A DNA stretch of 64,000 nt from assembly GCF_030419005.1 (NCBI RefSeq), contig NZ_CP106951.1, positions 806,001 through 870,000 of the forward strand. The letters are read 5' to 3'. Within the stretch, counting starts at the first letter, position 1, and each line of letters starts with the position of its first letter. This document shows positions 1 through 9,484 of this stretch, one piece after another. The stretch is from Eleftheria terrae. GTDB lineage: Bacteria; Pseudomonadota; Gammaproteobacteria; Burkholderiales; Burkholderiaceae_C. Below the pieces are notes generated by a model, which saw nothing but the letters and a program-made list of their open reading frames with translations, was not told the origin of the DNA and made no database searches. The position numbers were made by a program, and so were the translations under genes.

Positions 1-15
1 CCCGGGGCCGCTACA

Positions 16-1137
16 GTGTCGGCCTGTCTGACGCCGCCCGTCCCTGAGCCCGTGCCCCGCAACGCCCCCCAGCAGTCCGACCTGTTCGCCCTCGAGCCCG
101 GCCCCGGCCAGCCGCCGCCGGCCGCGGCGGACGCGCCGCCGCCAGCCGCCCCGCGGCGCGCCGCACGGCCTCCGGCCAGCGAGCCGGCCCAACTGGAAGC
201 CGCGGTTGTGCCACCTGAAATGGCAGCAGCCGCTGCGTCCCTCAACCCGCTGATTCGCTTCGGCACCTCGTCCTGGAACTTTCCCGGCTGGCATGGCCTG
301 GTGTGGGGCCGCGAGTACGCCGAATCGACGCTGTCGCGCCGCGGCCTGACGGCCTATACCCAGCATCCGCTGCTGCGCTGCGTCAGCCTGGACCGCAGCT
401 TCTACCGGCCGATGGAGGTGTCGGCCTATGCGGCGCTGGCCGCCCAGGTACCGGCCGATTTCCGTTTTGTCGTCAAGGCTCCGTCGCTCGTCACCGATGC
501 GCTGGTGCGGGCCAGCGACGGCCGTGGCGTCGAGCCCAACCCGCTGTTCCTCGATCCCGCCGCGGCCGTCACCCAGTGCATCGAGCCGGCGGTGCAAGGG
601 CTGGGAGCCACCCTGGGCGTGCTGGTGTTCCAGGTGTCGCCGCTGCCGCTGGCCTGGCTGGCCGAGCCGCAACGCTGGCTGCAGGCGCTGGAGCGGCTTT
701 TCGAGGCGGCCACCGCGGCGCTGGCGCAGGCGGGCCACCCCGCGCTGCTGGCCCTCGAAGTTCGCGACCCGGAACTGCTCACGCCGGCCCTCGCCACGCT
801 GCTCAAGCGCCATGGCGTGCGGTATTGCCTGGGCCTGCACGACCGCATGCCCGACATCGAGGCCCAGTTGCCCCTGCTGCGCGCGCTGTGGCCCGGCCCG
901 CTGGTCTGCCGCTGGAACCTCCAGCGGGGCTTCAAGTACGAGCCGGCCAGGGAGCGCTTCGCACCGTTTAACGCGCTGGTCGCCCCGGACCCCGCCACTC
1001 GGGAGGTGCTGGCCAAGGTCATCGCTGCCACCGCGATCGGCGGCCATGCGGTATTCGTAACCGTTAACAACAAAGCGGAAGGCAGTGCGCCACTGTCCAT
1101 TTGGGAACTGGCAAAAACCGTGCTGGCGCGGGGCTGA
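16..1137 (+). CDS. DUF72 (YecE-like) family protein, possibly 5'-truncated
   Basis: The core after a Pro/Ala-rich N-terminal tail of about 75 residues matches the DUF72 family: it opens with IRFGTSSWNFPGW and continues with the conserved FYRPM and FRFVVKAPS stretches. DUF72 proteins have a TIM-barrel-like fold, and no biochemical activity is firmly established for them. The SDLF segment before the core is also common in family members from this group. The GTG at position 16 is the first start available, but the frame stays open to the window edge, so the true start may lie outside. The next gene follows on the same strand after 42 bp. Confidence 0.8.
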   Translation: MSACLTPPVPEPVPRNAPQQSDLFALEPGPGQPPPAAADAPPPAAPRRAARPPASEPAQLEAAVVPPEMAAAAASLNPLIRFGTSSWNFPGWHGLVWGREYAESTLSRRGLTAYTQHPLLRCVSLDRSFYRPMEVSAYAALAAQVPADFRFVVKAPSLVTDALVRASDGRGVEPNPLFLDPAAAVTQCIEPAVQGLGATLGVLVFQVSPLPLAWLAEPQRWLQALERLFEAATAALAQAGHPALLALEVRDPELLTPALATLLKRHGVRYCLGLHDRMPDIEAQLPLLRALWPGPLVCRWNLQRGFKYEPARERFAPFNALVAPDPATREVLAKVIAATAIGGHAVFVTVNNKAEGSAPLSIWELAKTVLARG

Positions 1138-1179
1138 GGTCTATGCCGGGCCGGCAAAGCGGACCATACTGGTCTGGTC

Positions 1180-1896
1180 ATGCCCGGAAGCAAGCTCCAC
1201 GACAGCAAGCACCCCCCCGGCAGCGCCGACCATGCGCACGTGCTGGGGCATCTGCGTGCGTCCACGCGCCAGCTGTTCAATCCGCTCGACCGGGCGGGTG
1301 AAGTGGCTGGCGGCTTGCTCGTGCTCGTCATCTTCACCGGCGCCTTCGCGATTCTGGGGCGCGATGCCCGCACCGTCTTGCTGAGCGCGCTGTCCTCGAG
1401 CTTTGCCTGGAGCCTGATGTGCGCCGTGATGTACCTGCGGCGGGCGGCCCAGGCACGCCATGGCCAGCAGCGGCTGCTGGACGACCTGCGCAGCGCCGAC
1501 ACCGATGCGGCGTTTTCACAGCGGCTGGCTCGCGAACTGCCGGACAGCCTGGTGCGCAACCTGGCGCCGCACGAGCTGGCCCGGCTGCGCGCCCTGCTGC
1601 CACGGACCGGCGAGGCCCGCCCCCGCGCCGTGCTGGGTCATCCGCTCGACCTGCTGGGGGCGGCGGCCATCTTCGCCCTGGTGTTCTGGGCCACCTTCCT
1701 CACCGCGCTGCCGCTGCTGTGGATCGCCGATGCCGACGCGGCCTTGCGCCTGGTGCACACCACCGTGGTGGTGCTGCTGTTTGGCATCGGCCTCTTCCTG
1801 GGGCGTCGGCGCGGTGGCCGCCATCTGTCGCTGGGCTTCGGCCTGGCCGGCCTCGGCGCCCTGCTGGCGGGCCTGTGCATGGCGCTGAGCCCTTGA
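1180..1896 (+). CDS. VIT1/CCC1-like integral membrane protein
   Basis: 238 residues. After a hydrophilic N-terminus comes a segment NPLDRAGEVAGGLLVLVIFTG, followed by further hydrophobic helices near residues 65-85, 155-180, 185-205 and 215-235. The LD-x-(V/A)-(S/G)-E start of helix 1 and the ALSSSFAWSLMCAVMYL stretch resemble small bacterial VIT-family proteins related to vacuolar iron/manganese transporters. Transport itself is not shown. It is convergent with the penicillin acylase gene, 28 bp apart, with no obvious terminator between them. A general inner-membrane protein of unknown role is the alternative. Confidence 0.6.
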   Translation: MPGSKLHDSKHPPGSADHAHVLGHLRASTRQLFNPLDRAGEVAGGLLVLVIFTGAFAILGRDARTVLLSALSSSFAWSLMCAVMYLRRAAQARHGQQRLLDDLRSADTDAAFSQRLARELPDSLVRNLAPHELARLRALLPRTGEARPRAVLGHPLDLLGAAAIFALVFWATFLTALPLLWIADADAALRLVHTTVVVLLFGIGLFLGRRRGGRHLSLGFGLAGLGALLAGLCMALSP

Positions 1897-1924
1897 AACT
1901 GCATCCCCCTGACTGCCGCCCCGG

Positions 1925-4339
1925 CTAGCGCGGCTGCAGCACCAGGGTCGGGCCGGCTTCGGCAGCCCAGAGCGGCACATACTGCCCTTCGGCCCACGGT
2001 TGCAGGAAGCTGCGGTAAGCGCGCGAGAACGGCAGCCCTGACTGCCCGGTGGACTGCATGAAGCGCGACTGTCCCGGCGTGCCGAGGTCGTAGATGGCCC
2101 GCAGGCTGGGCCCGTGCTCGTTGAGGTAGAAGCGGCCCGTGAGTTCGTCCTCCCGCAGCCCCACCCGGCTGGCATTGACGGTGTGGGTGTCGCCGCCCAC
2201 CGGCACGCGCAGCTCGAACCAGCGTGCCAGCGATTTCACCTTGCTGAAGGGCCGGTGCTCGGACCGCGCCTGATGGGCCTGGCCCCATTGCCAGCGTTGC
2301 GGGTCGGCGCCGTAGGCGGCCTGCAATTCGTCAAGCGCACGATCGAGCGCACTGTCCATCAGCTGCTGGCAGGTTTCGACGGCTGGCGTGGTCTTGTTGT
2401 CGCACCACCAGGCCTGGCGGTCCAGCAGCATGCGCTCCACCGCGTCGTAGAAGGAACGGGTGCGGTACTGCGTCCAGAGCGCGGGGCCCAGTTCATCGGC
2501 CACCATCAGCTCGGTCGCCTGGCGCGTCCAGGCCCACAGGATGAGCGGCTCGGCCCGGTCCGCCGCCATGCGGCCATCGAAGCGCTGCAGCAGCGCACGC
2601 ACTCGCGCCGCCAGTGGATGGCTGGAGCGGGCCTGCAGCAGCAGCGGCAACAACTGGCGCGCGGCCAGCGACACCTCGTCCGCCTGCAAGGCGGCCATGC
2701 TGTCCACGTCATGACGACCGGGCTCGCCCAGCAACTGCTCGATGCGCTCGGCCCGATACGGGGCGGTCCATTCGCTCGTCAGGAAGTGGGGATAGTCCGG
2801 CGGGTGGATGCGCTGGTTCGCGGTGGCGATCCAGCCGCGCGGCGGATCGAATTCGCGCGGCGTCAGGCTCGCATCGAGGTAGCCGGTCCAGTCGTACTTG
2901 GCGTCCCACCCGGGCGCCGGCACCAGCCCGCGCAGGTCATGCCGGGCCCCGCGCACCGGCACCCGACCGGCGGCCACCATGCCAATGCGGCCCGACACAT
3001 CGGCCACCACCATGTTTTGCATCGGCGCCAGGTGCCGCGCGGAGGCGGCCACGAATTCGTCCACCGTGCGGGCCCGGTTCATCGCCAGGCCGGCCTCGAA
3101 GGTGGTGTTGGGCACGTCCAGCGCGGTCCAGCGCATCGCCAGTGCAAAGGCCGGCCGGGCCGGCGGGCCGGTCAGGCCCTCTGCCGCCCCCGGCGCGTCG
3201 GAGATCACCGGGCCGTGGCGGCTGCTGCGCACCGTGATGGTCCGCGGCATGCCGCCCTTGACGGCGATTTGCTCCTCGTGCGTGTCGAAGCGGGCCCAGC
3301 CGGTGGGCGTCAGGTATTGCTGCGGGTCGTCGGGGTGCAGCTGCTCCAGGTACAGGTCCTGCACGTCCGGGCCGGTGTTGGTGTAGCCCCAGGCGATGTG
3401 CTCGTTCTGGCCGAGCACCACCGCCGGCACGCCCGGCATGGTGGCCCCCGCCACCTTCCAGCCCGGCGCCTGCAGCCGCGCGAAATACCATAAAGCGGGC
3501 GCCGACAGCCGCAAATGCGGGTCATTGGCCAGCAGGGGCCGGCCGGACGTGGTGTGCGAGCCGGCCACCACCCAGTTGTTGGAGCCCACCCCCTCGATGC
3601 CCGATTCCGGCGCGAAGCGCTGCGCCTGCTCGCCCAGGCCGGCATCGACCTTCAGGCTGCGAAAGAGCTCGGTGTAGTCGGTGGTCGGCAACGGGGCCTC
3701 GCCGCGGTACGGCGGCAGCAACTGGTTGATGCGCTCCAGCGGCAGCTTCAGGGCCAGGCGCAAGCGCAGCAATTCGTTGTTCCAGTTGGCGCCCAGGTCC
3801 CAGGCCATCATGGTCATCCAGGCCAGGCTGTCGGCCGGCTCCCAGCGGCCCGGCTGCAGCCCCAGCAGCAGGAATTCGGGCGGACGGGCCTTCAGGTGCT
3901 GCGACACATAGGCGTTCACGCCGGCGGCATAGGCCTCCAGCGCCTCGCGGCCTTCGCCGCTGACGCTTTGCAGCTGCTGCTGCGCCACCCGGCGCACGCC
4001 AAGGCTGCGCAGGAAGATGTCGGTGCCCAGGGCGGTTTCACCGAACGCCTCGGCCAGCCGGCCGGCACCAATGCGGCGGTGCAGCTCCAGCTGCCAGAGC
4101 CGGTCTTGTGCGTGCACGAAGCCGAGGCCCCACATCACGTCGGCCATCGTCTCGCCCTCGATGGTCGGGATGCCATGCGCATCCCGGGTGATGCGCACCG
4201 GCGCCTTCAGGGCCTGACGAGGCACCGCCACCACACCTTCCTGCTGCGGCAGCGCCCGGTGGATATAGAGCCACAGGCCGCCAATGACCAGCACGACCAG
4301 GGCGACGATGGCCCAGAGCACTCTGCGCATCCATTTCAC
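1925..4339 (-). CDS. Penicillin acylase family (Ntn-hydrolase) protein
   Basis: About 804 residues. An N-terminal membrane anchor or signal (hydrophobic stretch after MRRVLW) is followed by an S45-family sequence. The autocatalytic junction is visible as GSNNWVV, placing the nucleophile at about Ser253; upstream is the alpha-subunit motif GLGFVHAQDRLWQLE. Family members are processed into alpha and beta chains and hydrolyse amide bonds of beta-lactams or acyl-homoserine lactones; the substrate here is unknown. I chose GTG at 4339 because AGGAGG lies 7 nt upstream; an ATG three codons later is possible. It is divergent from the dehydrogenase gene. Confidence 0.88.
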   Translation of the reverse strand: MKWMRRVLWAIVALVVLVIGGLWLYIHRALPQQEGVVAVPRQALKAPVRITRDAHGIPTIEGETMADVMWGLGFVHAQDRLWQLELHRRIGAGRLAEAFGETALGTDIFLRSLGVRRVAQQQLQSVSGEGREALEAYAAGVNAYVSQHLKARPPEFLLLGLQPGRWEPADSLAWMTMMAWDLGANWNNELLRLRLALKLPLERINQLLPPYRGEAPLPTTDYTELFRSLKVDAGLGEQAQRFAPESGIEGVGSNNWVVAGSHTTSGRPLLANDPHLRLSAPALWYFARLQAPGWKVAGATMPGVPAVVLGQNEHIAWGYTNTGPDVQDLYLEQLHPDDPQQYLTPTGWARFDTHEEQIAVKGGMPRTITVRSSRHGPVISDAPGAAEGLTGPPARPAFALAMRWTALDVPNTTFEAGLAMNRARTVDEFVAASARHLAPMQNMVVADVSGRIGMVAAGRVPVRGARHDLRGLVPAPGWDAKYDWTGYLDASLTPREFDPPRGWIATANQRIHPPDYPHFLTSEWTAPYRAERIEQLLGEPGRHDVDSMAALQADEVSLAARQLLPLLLQARSSHPLAARVRALLQRFDGRMAADRAEPLILWAWTRQATELMVADELGPALWTQYRTRSFYDAVERMLLDRQAWWCDNKTTPAVETCQQLMDSALDRALDELQAAYGADPQRWQWGQAHQARSEHRPFSKVKSLARWFELRVPVGGDTHTVNASRVGLREDELTGRFYLNEHGPSLRAIYDLGTPGQSRFMQSTGQSGLPFSRAYRSFLQPWAEGQYVPLWAAEAGPTLVLQPR

Positions 4340-4530
4340 CGGCAAGCCTCCTGGTGCTTGTTCTTCGGACCAGCGAGGGTACCTCATGGCCAGGCCGGCG
4401 GGCCAGTCCGGGCCAGGCCCTGCGGTCAAGGCTGCCTCCGGGTGGCAGCCCGCGCGGAAAGATGCAGAATGAGGCCCACTCGGGCCGCCGCCTCGCCACC
4501 GGGCGGGGGGCGTGCTCCGCAAGAAGTGCC

Positions 4531-5541
4531 ATGAACATCATCATCCTGGACGACTATCAGGACGCAGTGCGCAAGCTCAGATGCGCCGCCCAGCTCGAAC
4601 GCTACAACGCCAAGGTCTTCACCAACACGGTCAAGGGCATCGGCCAGCTGTCGGTCCGGCTGCGCGACGCCGACGTGCTGGTCCTCATTCGCGAACGCAC
4701 CCACTTTCCCCGCCAGTTGCTGGAGAAGCTGCCGAAGCTGAAGCTGATCGCGCAGACCGGGCGGGTCGGCGCCCATATCGACGTGGAAGCCTGCACCCGC
4801 ATGGGCATCGCGGTGGCCGACGGGGTCGGCTCACCGGTGGCGCCGGCCGAACTGACCTGGGCACTCATCATGGCCGCCATGCGGCGGCTGCCGCAGTACA
4901 TCGGCAACCTCAAGCACGGGGCCTGGCAGCAGTCCGGCCTGAAGTCCGCCTCCATGCCGCCCAACTTCGGGCTCGGCATGGTGCTGCGCGGCAAGACGCT
5001 GGGCCTGTGGGGCTACGGCAAGATCGGGCAGCTGGTGGCCAGCTACGGCCGGGCCTTTGGCATGAAGGTGCTGGTCTGGGGCAGCGAAAGCTCGCGCGCC
5101 AAAGCGCAGGCGGACGGCTATGACGCCGCCTTCACCCGCGAAGCCCTGTTCGAAGCCAGCGACGTCGTCTCGCTGCACCTGCGCCTGGTGGACTCGACCC
5201 GCGGCCTGGTGCGGCTCGACGACCTGCTGCGCATGAAGCCGAACGCCCTCTTCGTCAACACCTCGCGGGCCGAGCTGCTGGAAGAGAACGCCCTGGTCAG
5301 CGCCCTCAACCGCGGCCGCCCCGGCATGGCGGCGGTCGATGTCTTCGAAAGCGAGCCGATCCTGCAAGGCCATCCCCTGCTGAGGCTGGAAAACGCGGTG
5401 TGCACCCCGCATATCGGCTATGTCGAGCAGGACAGCTACGAGCTGTACTTCAACGCCGCCTTCGAGAACGTCATCAACTTCATCAACGGCACGCCCAGCA
5501 ACATCGTCAACCCCGATGCGCTGAAAGTCATCCGCCATTGA
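4531..5541 (+). CDS. D-2-hydroxyacid dehydrogenase family protein
   Basis: 336 residues. The NAD-binding motif GYGKIG (residues 161-166) and the catalytic triad of the family are present: Arg246 in FVNTSRAEL, Glu275 in DVFESEP and His294 in CTPHIG. These enzymes reduce 2-keto acids to D-2-hydroxy acids or the reverse in the cytoplasm; the particular acid cannot be told from sequence. The start is the ATG beginning MNIIILDDYQ, which fits the normal N-terminal beta strand; the longer upstream frame has no family similarity. Confidence 0.88.
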   Translation: MNIIILDDYQDAVRKLRCAAQLERYNAKVFTNTVKGIGQLSVRLRDADVLVLIRERTHFPRQLLEKLPKLKLIAQTGRVGAHIDVEACTRMGIAVADGVGSPVAPAELTWALIMAAMRRLPQYIGNLKHGAWQQSGLKSASMPPNFGLGMVLRGKTLGLWGYGKIGQLVASYGRAFGMKVLVWGSESSRAKAQADGYDAAFTREALFEASDVVSLHLRLVDSTRGLVRLDDLLRMKPNALFVNTSRAELLEENALVSALNRGRPGMAAVDVFESEPILQGHPLLRLENAVCTPHIGYVEQDSYELYFNAAFENVINFINGTPSNIVNPDALKVIRH

Positions 5542-5591
5542 GCCTCGCCCTGGACCGCCCCGGCCCGGCAGACGGCCGGCTCGGCCCTGGC

Positions 5592-5597
5592 TACACT
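5592..5597 (+). promoter_or_regulatory. Possible -10 box (TACACT) for a leaderless chrA transcript
   Basis: TACACT ends 6 nt before the ATG at 5604 and no Shine-Dalgarno sequence precedes that ATG. Transcription from this box would begin at or next to the start codon. No good -35 hexamer is visible. Confidence 0.35.
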
Positions 5598-5603
5598 GAC
5601 GGG

Positions 5604-6236
5604 ATGCCCGTCCCAGAAGTTGCCCAGGACGCTGCCTCTGCTGCACCGCCCCACCCCGAGTCCCCGGCCCCCGGGGGCACACCGCCCCCCCGCCCGGCTT
5701 CGCCGGCCGAGCTGTTCTGGGCCTTCACTCGGCTCGCGCTACAGGGCTTCGGCGGCGTGCTGCCGGTGGCCCAGCGGGAACTGGTGGAACGGCGGCGCTG
5801 GCTTGCCAAGCAGGAATTCGTCGAACTGCTGTCGGTGGCCCAGGTGCTGCCAGGCCCGAACATCGTGAACCTCTCGCTGATGATCGGCGACCGGTTCTTC
5901 GGCGCCCGCGGGGCCTTCGCCTCGCTCGCCGGCATGCTGGCCGCGCCGCTCATTGTGGTGCTCGCGGCGGCCGCGGTATATGCCGAGCTGGCCCGGCACC
6001 CCTTGGTCGCCGGGGCGCTGCGCGGCATGGGGGCGGTGGCTGCGGGCCTGATCCTCGCCACCGGCATCAAGCTGGTCGGCACCCTGAAGCAGTCGGCGCT
6101 GGGGCGCGAACTCGCCTTCGGCCTGGCGGCACTGACGGTGCTGCTGGTGGCCGTCCTGCACTGGCCGCTGCTGTGGGTGCTGGGTTGCCTGGGCCCGCTG
6201 GCGATGGTGCTGGCCTGGCGGAGGTCCAAGCCATGA
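5604..6236 (+). CDS. chrA: Chromate transporter, N-terminal half (short-chain ChrA)
   Basis: 210 residues. After a Pro-rich cytoplasmic tail come the ChrA-domain hallmarks FTRLALQGFGG and AQVLPGPN, with about five hydrophobic helices. ChrA exports chromate across the inner membrane. In short-chain systems two half-length proteins from adjacent genes form the transporter, as is likely here because the next gene encodes the second half and overlaps by ATGA (6233-6236). The start is the ATG directly before PVPEVAQ. Related ChrA-like proteins may move other oxyanions. Confidence 0.85.
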   Translation: MPVPEVAQDAASAAPPHPESPAPGGTPPPRPASPAELFWAFTRLALQGFGGVLPVAQRELVERRRWLAKQEFVELLSVAQVLPGPNIVNLSLMIGDRFFGARGAFASLAGMLAAPLIVVLAAAAVYAELARHPLVAGALRGMGAVAAGLILATGIKLVGTLKQSALGRELAFGLAALTVLLVAVLHWPLLWVLGCLGPLAMVLAWRRSKP

Positions 6237-6766
6237 GCCTGCCAGCCTCCGACCTGCTGGGCCTGTTCGGTCACTTCCTGGTGCTGTCGCTGCTGGCCGT
6301 GGGAGGCGGCATCACGACCGCGCCCGACATGCACCGCTATCTGGTGCTCGAGCGCGGCTGGCTCAGCGATGCGCAGTTCACCACCTCCATCGCCCTGGCG
6401 CAAGCGGCACCGGGGCCCAACATCCTTTTCGTGGCGGTGCTCGGATGGAACGTGGCCGGCGCCGCTGGTGCGGCGACCACGATGCTCGGCATGCTGCTGC
6501 CGTCCACCACGCTGGCGCTGTGGGCCACGCGCTGGCGCCATCAGCGGCGCGACACCCGAGGCGTGCGGGCCTTCACCGAAGGCATGACACCGATCACCGT
6601 GGGCCTGCTGCTGGCCACCGGCTGGATCCTCTCCGAGCCGAGCCGCCACGACCTTGGCGCGGTGGCCATGGTCCTGCTGACGGTCGGCGTGATGCTGAAG
6701 ACCCGGCTGAGCCCGATGTGGATGGTGGCCGCCGGCGCGGTGGTCGGCATGGCCGGCTGGGTCTGA
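6233..6766 (+). CDS. chrA: Chromate transporter, C-terminal half (short-chain ChrA)
   Basis: 177 residues. It carries the second ChrA half-domain: a GGGITTAPDMHR segment, ALAQAAPGPN, and then about five membrane helices. Its ATG lies inside the last codon and stop of the preceding half (ATGA overlap), so the pair is probably translationally coupled and made in equal amounts. It is convergent with the DUF302 gene, leaving about 31 bp. The function is inferred from the family; nothing in the window (no chrB regulator or superoxide dismutase) adds independent support for chromate resistance. Confidence 0.85.
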   Translation: MSLPASDLLGLFGHFLVLSLLAVGGGITTAPDMHRYLVLERGWLSDAQFTTSIALAQAAPGPNILFVAVLGWNVAGAAGAATTMLGMLLPSTTLALWATRWRHQRRDTRGVRAFTEGMTPITVGLLLATGWILSEPSRHDLGAVAMVLLTVGVMLKTRLSPMWMVAAGAVVGMAGWV

Positions 6767-6797
6767 GGCGGCAGGGCTGCCTCCTGCGGCGGCGGGC

Positions 6798-7253
6798 TCA
6801 CGCCAGTGCGCTGTCGAGCACGCTGCGCAGCCGGGCGACCTCGGCCAGTGCCGGGTCGCTGCCGGGCGCCAGCTGGCCATAGCGGCTCGCGTCGAAGAAG
6901 CGGACCTCGGTGCGCCCGTCCGGCAAGCCCACGATGAGCAGCGAGAGCGGAGCATCGATCGAGCGGCCCGACTCGTCCACCAACACCGGCGTAACACCGT
7001 CCACAGAGCCCAGAACCAGCGCAGTGGACGGCAGCGCCTCACCAGCCGGCCCGCGCCCTGCCACGCGGGCAAAGACGGTATAGCCCCTGCCCTCGGCCGC
7101 GGACTCGATCTTGCGCAGGGTCTCGGAGGTGCCGTACTTGCTCTCGATCGCGGCCAGCGGCCGCAGTGACTTCGCGCCGGCCAGCTCGGCACTGACCGCG
7201 GCCATCACCACAGCCACGCAGCCCGTCATCCAGAAACGGAAGGTCTTGCTCAT
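6798..7253 (-). CDS. DUF302-like secreted protein
   Basis: 151 residues starting MSKTFRFWM, with a signal peptide ending near Ala-Gly-Ala at about residue 25. The mature part has the DUF302 pattern: a helix TLRKIESAAEGRGYTVFARV, then a strand-rich stretch ALVLGSVDGVTPVLV and a PLSLLIV strand. DUF302 proteins are small periplasmic or cytoplasmic proteins of unknown function, some linked to metal or sulfur metabolism. The longer upstream frame overlaps the glycerophosphodiesterase gene and is not coding. It is monocistronic as far as can be seen. Confidence 0.7.
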   Translation of the reverse strand: MSKTFRFWMTGCVAVVMAAVSAELAGAKSLRPLAAIESKYGTSETLRKIESAAEGRGYTVFARVAGRGPAGEALPSTALVLGSVDGVTPVLVDESGRSIDAPLSLLIVGLPDGRTEVRFFDASRYGQLAPGSDPALAEVARLRSVLDSALA

Positions 7254-7363
7254 GCGGGACGCTCCAAGTGAGATGGTCTGAACTAGGATCTGCTGGCGGC
7301 CTCGGCGTTTCAAGCCAGGCCGTGTAAAGCTGTGTGAACCACGGCCCCATGGAAACCCGGAGC

Positions 7364-8578
7364 TCAGCGTCGCCCGGCCACAAAGGCATCGCGCGCCTTC
7401 ACCGCCTGGTCCGGGAAATCGCTGAACACCGCGTCCACGCCCAGCTCGAAGAACTGCCGGTATTCGGCCGCCGGGTCGCCCTGGTAGCTCGCCGACAGGC
7501 GGTAAGGCTCGCTGCGGAAGGTCCAGGTGTGCACCTGCAGCCCGCGGGCCTTGGCCGCCTTGACGATGCGGTCGTCGGCCACCGCGGTGTAGTCGGCATC
7601 GGTGTAGCGGCCATCCCCGTTGACGTCCACCTTGCGCCCCTGGCTGTCGAGGGTCGAGCGCACCTTCACCAGGTAGCGCTTCCATGGCGCGATGGCGTAG
7701 GCATAGGTCTTCACCTCGTCCAGGCCCTGGTCCGTCAGCAGCCAGGCAAAGGTGTCCTGGCTGCCGGTGCGGCCGCTGGCGGTCCAGTCATAAGGCCGGT
7801 CGTAAGGCGCACTGAGGTCCATCTCACCGGTGTCGGGGTTCTGGTCGTTGGCGTCGACCAGCTGCACCAGCTTCACGCTCGTCTTCGCGTGCAGCGCCTT
7901 CAGATTGCCCTGCTCGAAGGACTGGATGAACACCGGCGCGTCGCCATGGTTCCAGCCGGCCTTCTGCAGCGAGTCGAGCAGCTTGTCTTCCAGCGGCAGG
8001 CCCTGCTGCTGGTGCCAGGTCGGGTGCTTGGTTTCCGGGTAGACGCCAACGGTGCGGCCGGTCTCGCGGCCCTTGGCCTTCGCCAGCTCGATCACTTCGT
8101 CGAAGGTGGGGATGCGATATAGGTCGTTGTGGCTCTGGTCGCGGTCGGCCATGGCCTGGCGGGCGCGCAGCGTGCGCAGCTCGGCCAAGTTGAAGTCGCT
8201 CACGAACCAGCCGGTGACGTCGACGCCGTCCACCGCCACCGTGCGCTTGCGCGCGGCGAACTCCGGGTGGTCGGCCACGTCGGTGGTGTCGGTGATATTC
8301 GGCTCGTGGCGGGCCACCAGCACACCGTCCTTGGTGGACACCAGGTCCGGCTCGATGAAGTCGGCCCCCATCTCGATGGCCTTCGCATAGGCTTCCAGCG
8401 TGTGCTCGGGCAGGTAGCCGCTTGCGCCGCGGTGGCCGGTGACGAGGGGGTAGGACTGGGGCTGCATGCCGGGCACGGGCGTGCCGGGATCCTTGTCACC
8501 GCTGCTGCCACCACCGCCGCAGGCAAGCAGCGTGAGTGTGGTGAGGCCGAGGACGGCGGCGAACGTGAGCTGGCGCAC
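7364..8578 (-). CDS. Glycerophosphodiester phosphodiesterase lipoprotein (GlpQ-like)
   Basis: 404 residues. The N-terminus ends in a lipobox LTLLAC followed by Gly/Ser, so the protein is predicted to be a lipoprotein. The GDPD core starts LVTGHRGASGYLPEHTLEAY and has the metal-binding EPDLV and HE pairs. The enzyme hydrolyses glycerophosphodiesters to glycerol-3-phosphate plus an alcohol in the periplasm. An inserted segment DVNGDGRYTDAD has the spacing of an EF-hand or dockerin calcium loop. The GTG start at 8578 is chosen because AAGGAG lies 8 nt upstream and the signal sequence begins there. Confidence 0.9.
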   Translation of the reverse strand: MRQLTFAAVLGLTTLTLLACGGGGSSGDKDPGTPVPGMQPQSYPLVTGHRGASGYLPEHTLEAYAKAIEMGADFIEPDLVSTKDGVLVARHEPNITDTTDVADHPEFAARKRTVAVDGVDVTGWFVSDFNLAELRTLRARQAMADRDQSHNDLYRIPTFDEVIELAKAKGRETGRTVGVYPETKHPTWHQQQGLPLEDKLLDSLQKAGWNHGDAPVFIQSFEQGNLKALHAKTSVKLVQLVDANDQNPDTGEMDLSAPYDRPYDWTASGRTGSQDTFAWLLTDQGLDEVKTYAYAIAPWKRYLVKVRSTLDSQGRKVDVNGDGRYTDADYTAVADDRIVKAAKARGLQVHTWTFRSEPYRLSASYQGDPAAEYRQFFELGVDAVFSDFPDQAVKARDAFVAGRR

Positions 8579-8772
8579 TGTGTTGTCTCCTTGGGTTTTG
8601 CCTGGAGACAGTAGTGTGACGGCGGATAGTGACAGTGTGTTGACCGCGCGCACTGCGCACAAGGCTTGCCGCCCGCCCGGGCGATCGCCGTCGGGCGCCT
8701 GCCGGCCCGGTGTTTCTTGCGATGTGCAGGACCCGCTTCAGCGCCCGGGCACCGGCCGGCGCCGGGCGGCAG

Positions 8773-9405
8773 TCATTCCTGCTTGGTGCCGAAGATCTTG
8801 TCGCCGGCGTCGCCCAGGCCCGGAATGATGTAGCCCTGCTCGTTCAGATGACTGTCGATGGCGGCGGTCCAGCAGCGCACGTCCGGATGCGCCTGGTCCA
8901 GCGCACGCACGCCCTCGGGCGCCGCCACCAGGACCAGTGCGCGAATGTCCTGGCAGCCCTTGCGCTTGAGCAGGTCCACCGTCGCGATCATGGAGCCGGC
9001 CGTGGCGAGCATCGGATCGATGATGAGGGCCGTGCGGGCCCCCAGGTCACCGACGAAGTTCTCGAAGTAATGCTCAGGCTGCAGGGTATCGTGGTTGCGC
9101 GACAGGCCGACCACGCTGATCTTGGCGTTGGGGATCATGTCGAGCACACCGTCGAGCATGCCGAGGCCGGCGCGCAGGATCGGCACCACGGTGACCTTCT
9201 TGCCCTTGATCTGATCGACCTGGGTGGGACCACTCCAGCAGTCGATCAGCGTCTTTTCGAGCGGGAAGTCGGCGGTGGCCTCGTAGGCCAGCAGGCGGGC
9301 CACTTCGGCGGTCAGCTCGCGAAACTTCTTGGTGGACATCTCCGCCTCGCGCATCAGGCCGACTTTGTGCTTGACGAGGGGGTGCTTGACTTCAATGACA
9401 GGCAT
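8773..9405 (-). CDS. upp: Uracil phosphoribosyltransferase
   Basis: 210 residues, the usual family length. The PRPP-binding loop reads [13 protein letters not shown], and the C-terminal uracil-binding stretch is [12 protein letters not shown]. It converts uracil and PRPP to UMP in pyrimidine salvage. The start is the ATG beginning [14 protein letters not shown], the conserved N-terminus of bacterial UPRTases; extra upstream frame is not conserved. It sits leftward with the sirtuin and rlmB genes but separated by about 80 bp from the former, so an operon link is uncertain. Confidence 0.95.
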   Translation of the reverse strand: MPVIEVKHPLVKHKVGLMREAEMSTKKFRELTAEVARLLAYEATADFPLEKTLIDCWSGPTQVDQIKGKKVTVVPILRAGLGMLDGVLDMIPNAKISVVGLSRNHDTLQPEHYFENFVGDLGARTALIIDPMLATAGSMIATVDLLKRKGCQDIRALVLVAAPEGVRALDQAHPDVRCWTAAIDSHLNEQGYIIPGLGDAGDKIFGTKQE

Positions 9406-9484
9406 GGTGCATGGGCCGGTCCGCGGATGCGGCCCGGCAGAACAAATGAAATGGATCGGTGGATACCGGCAGTGTAGGCCCTGA

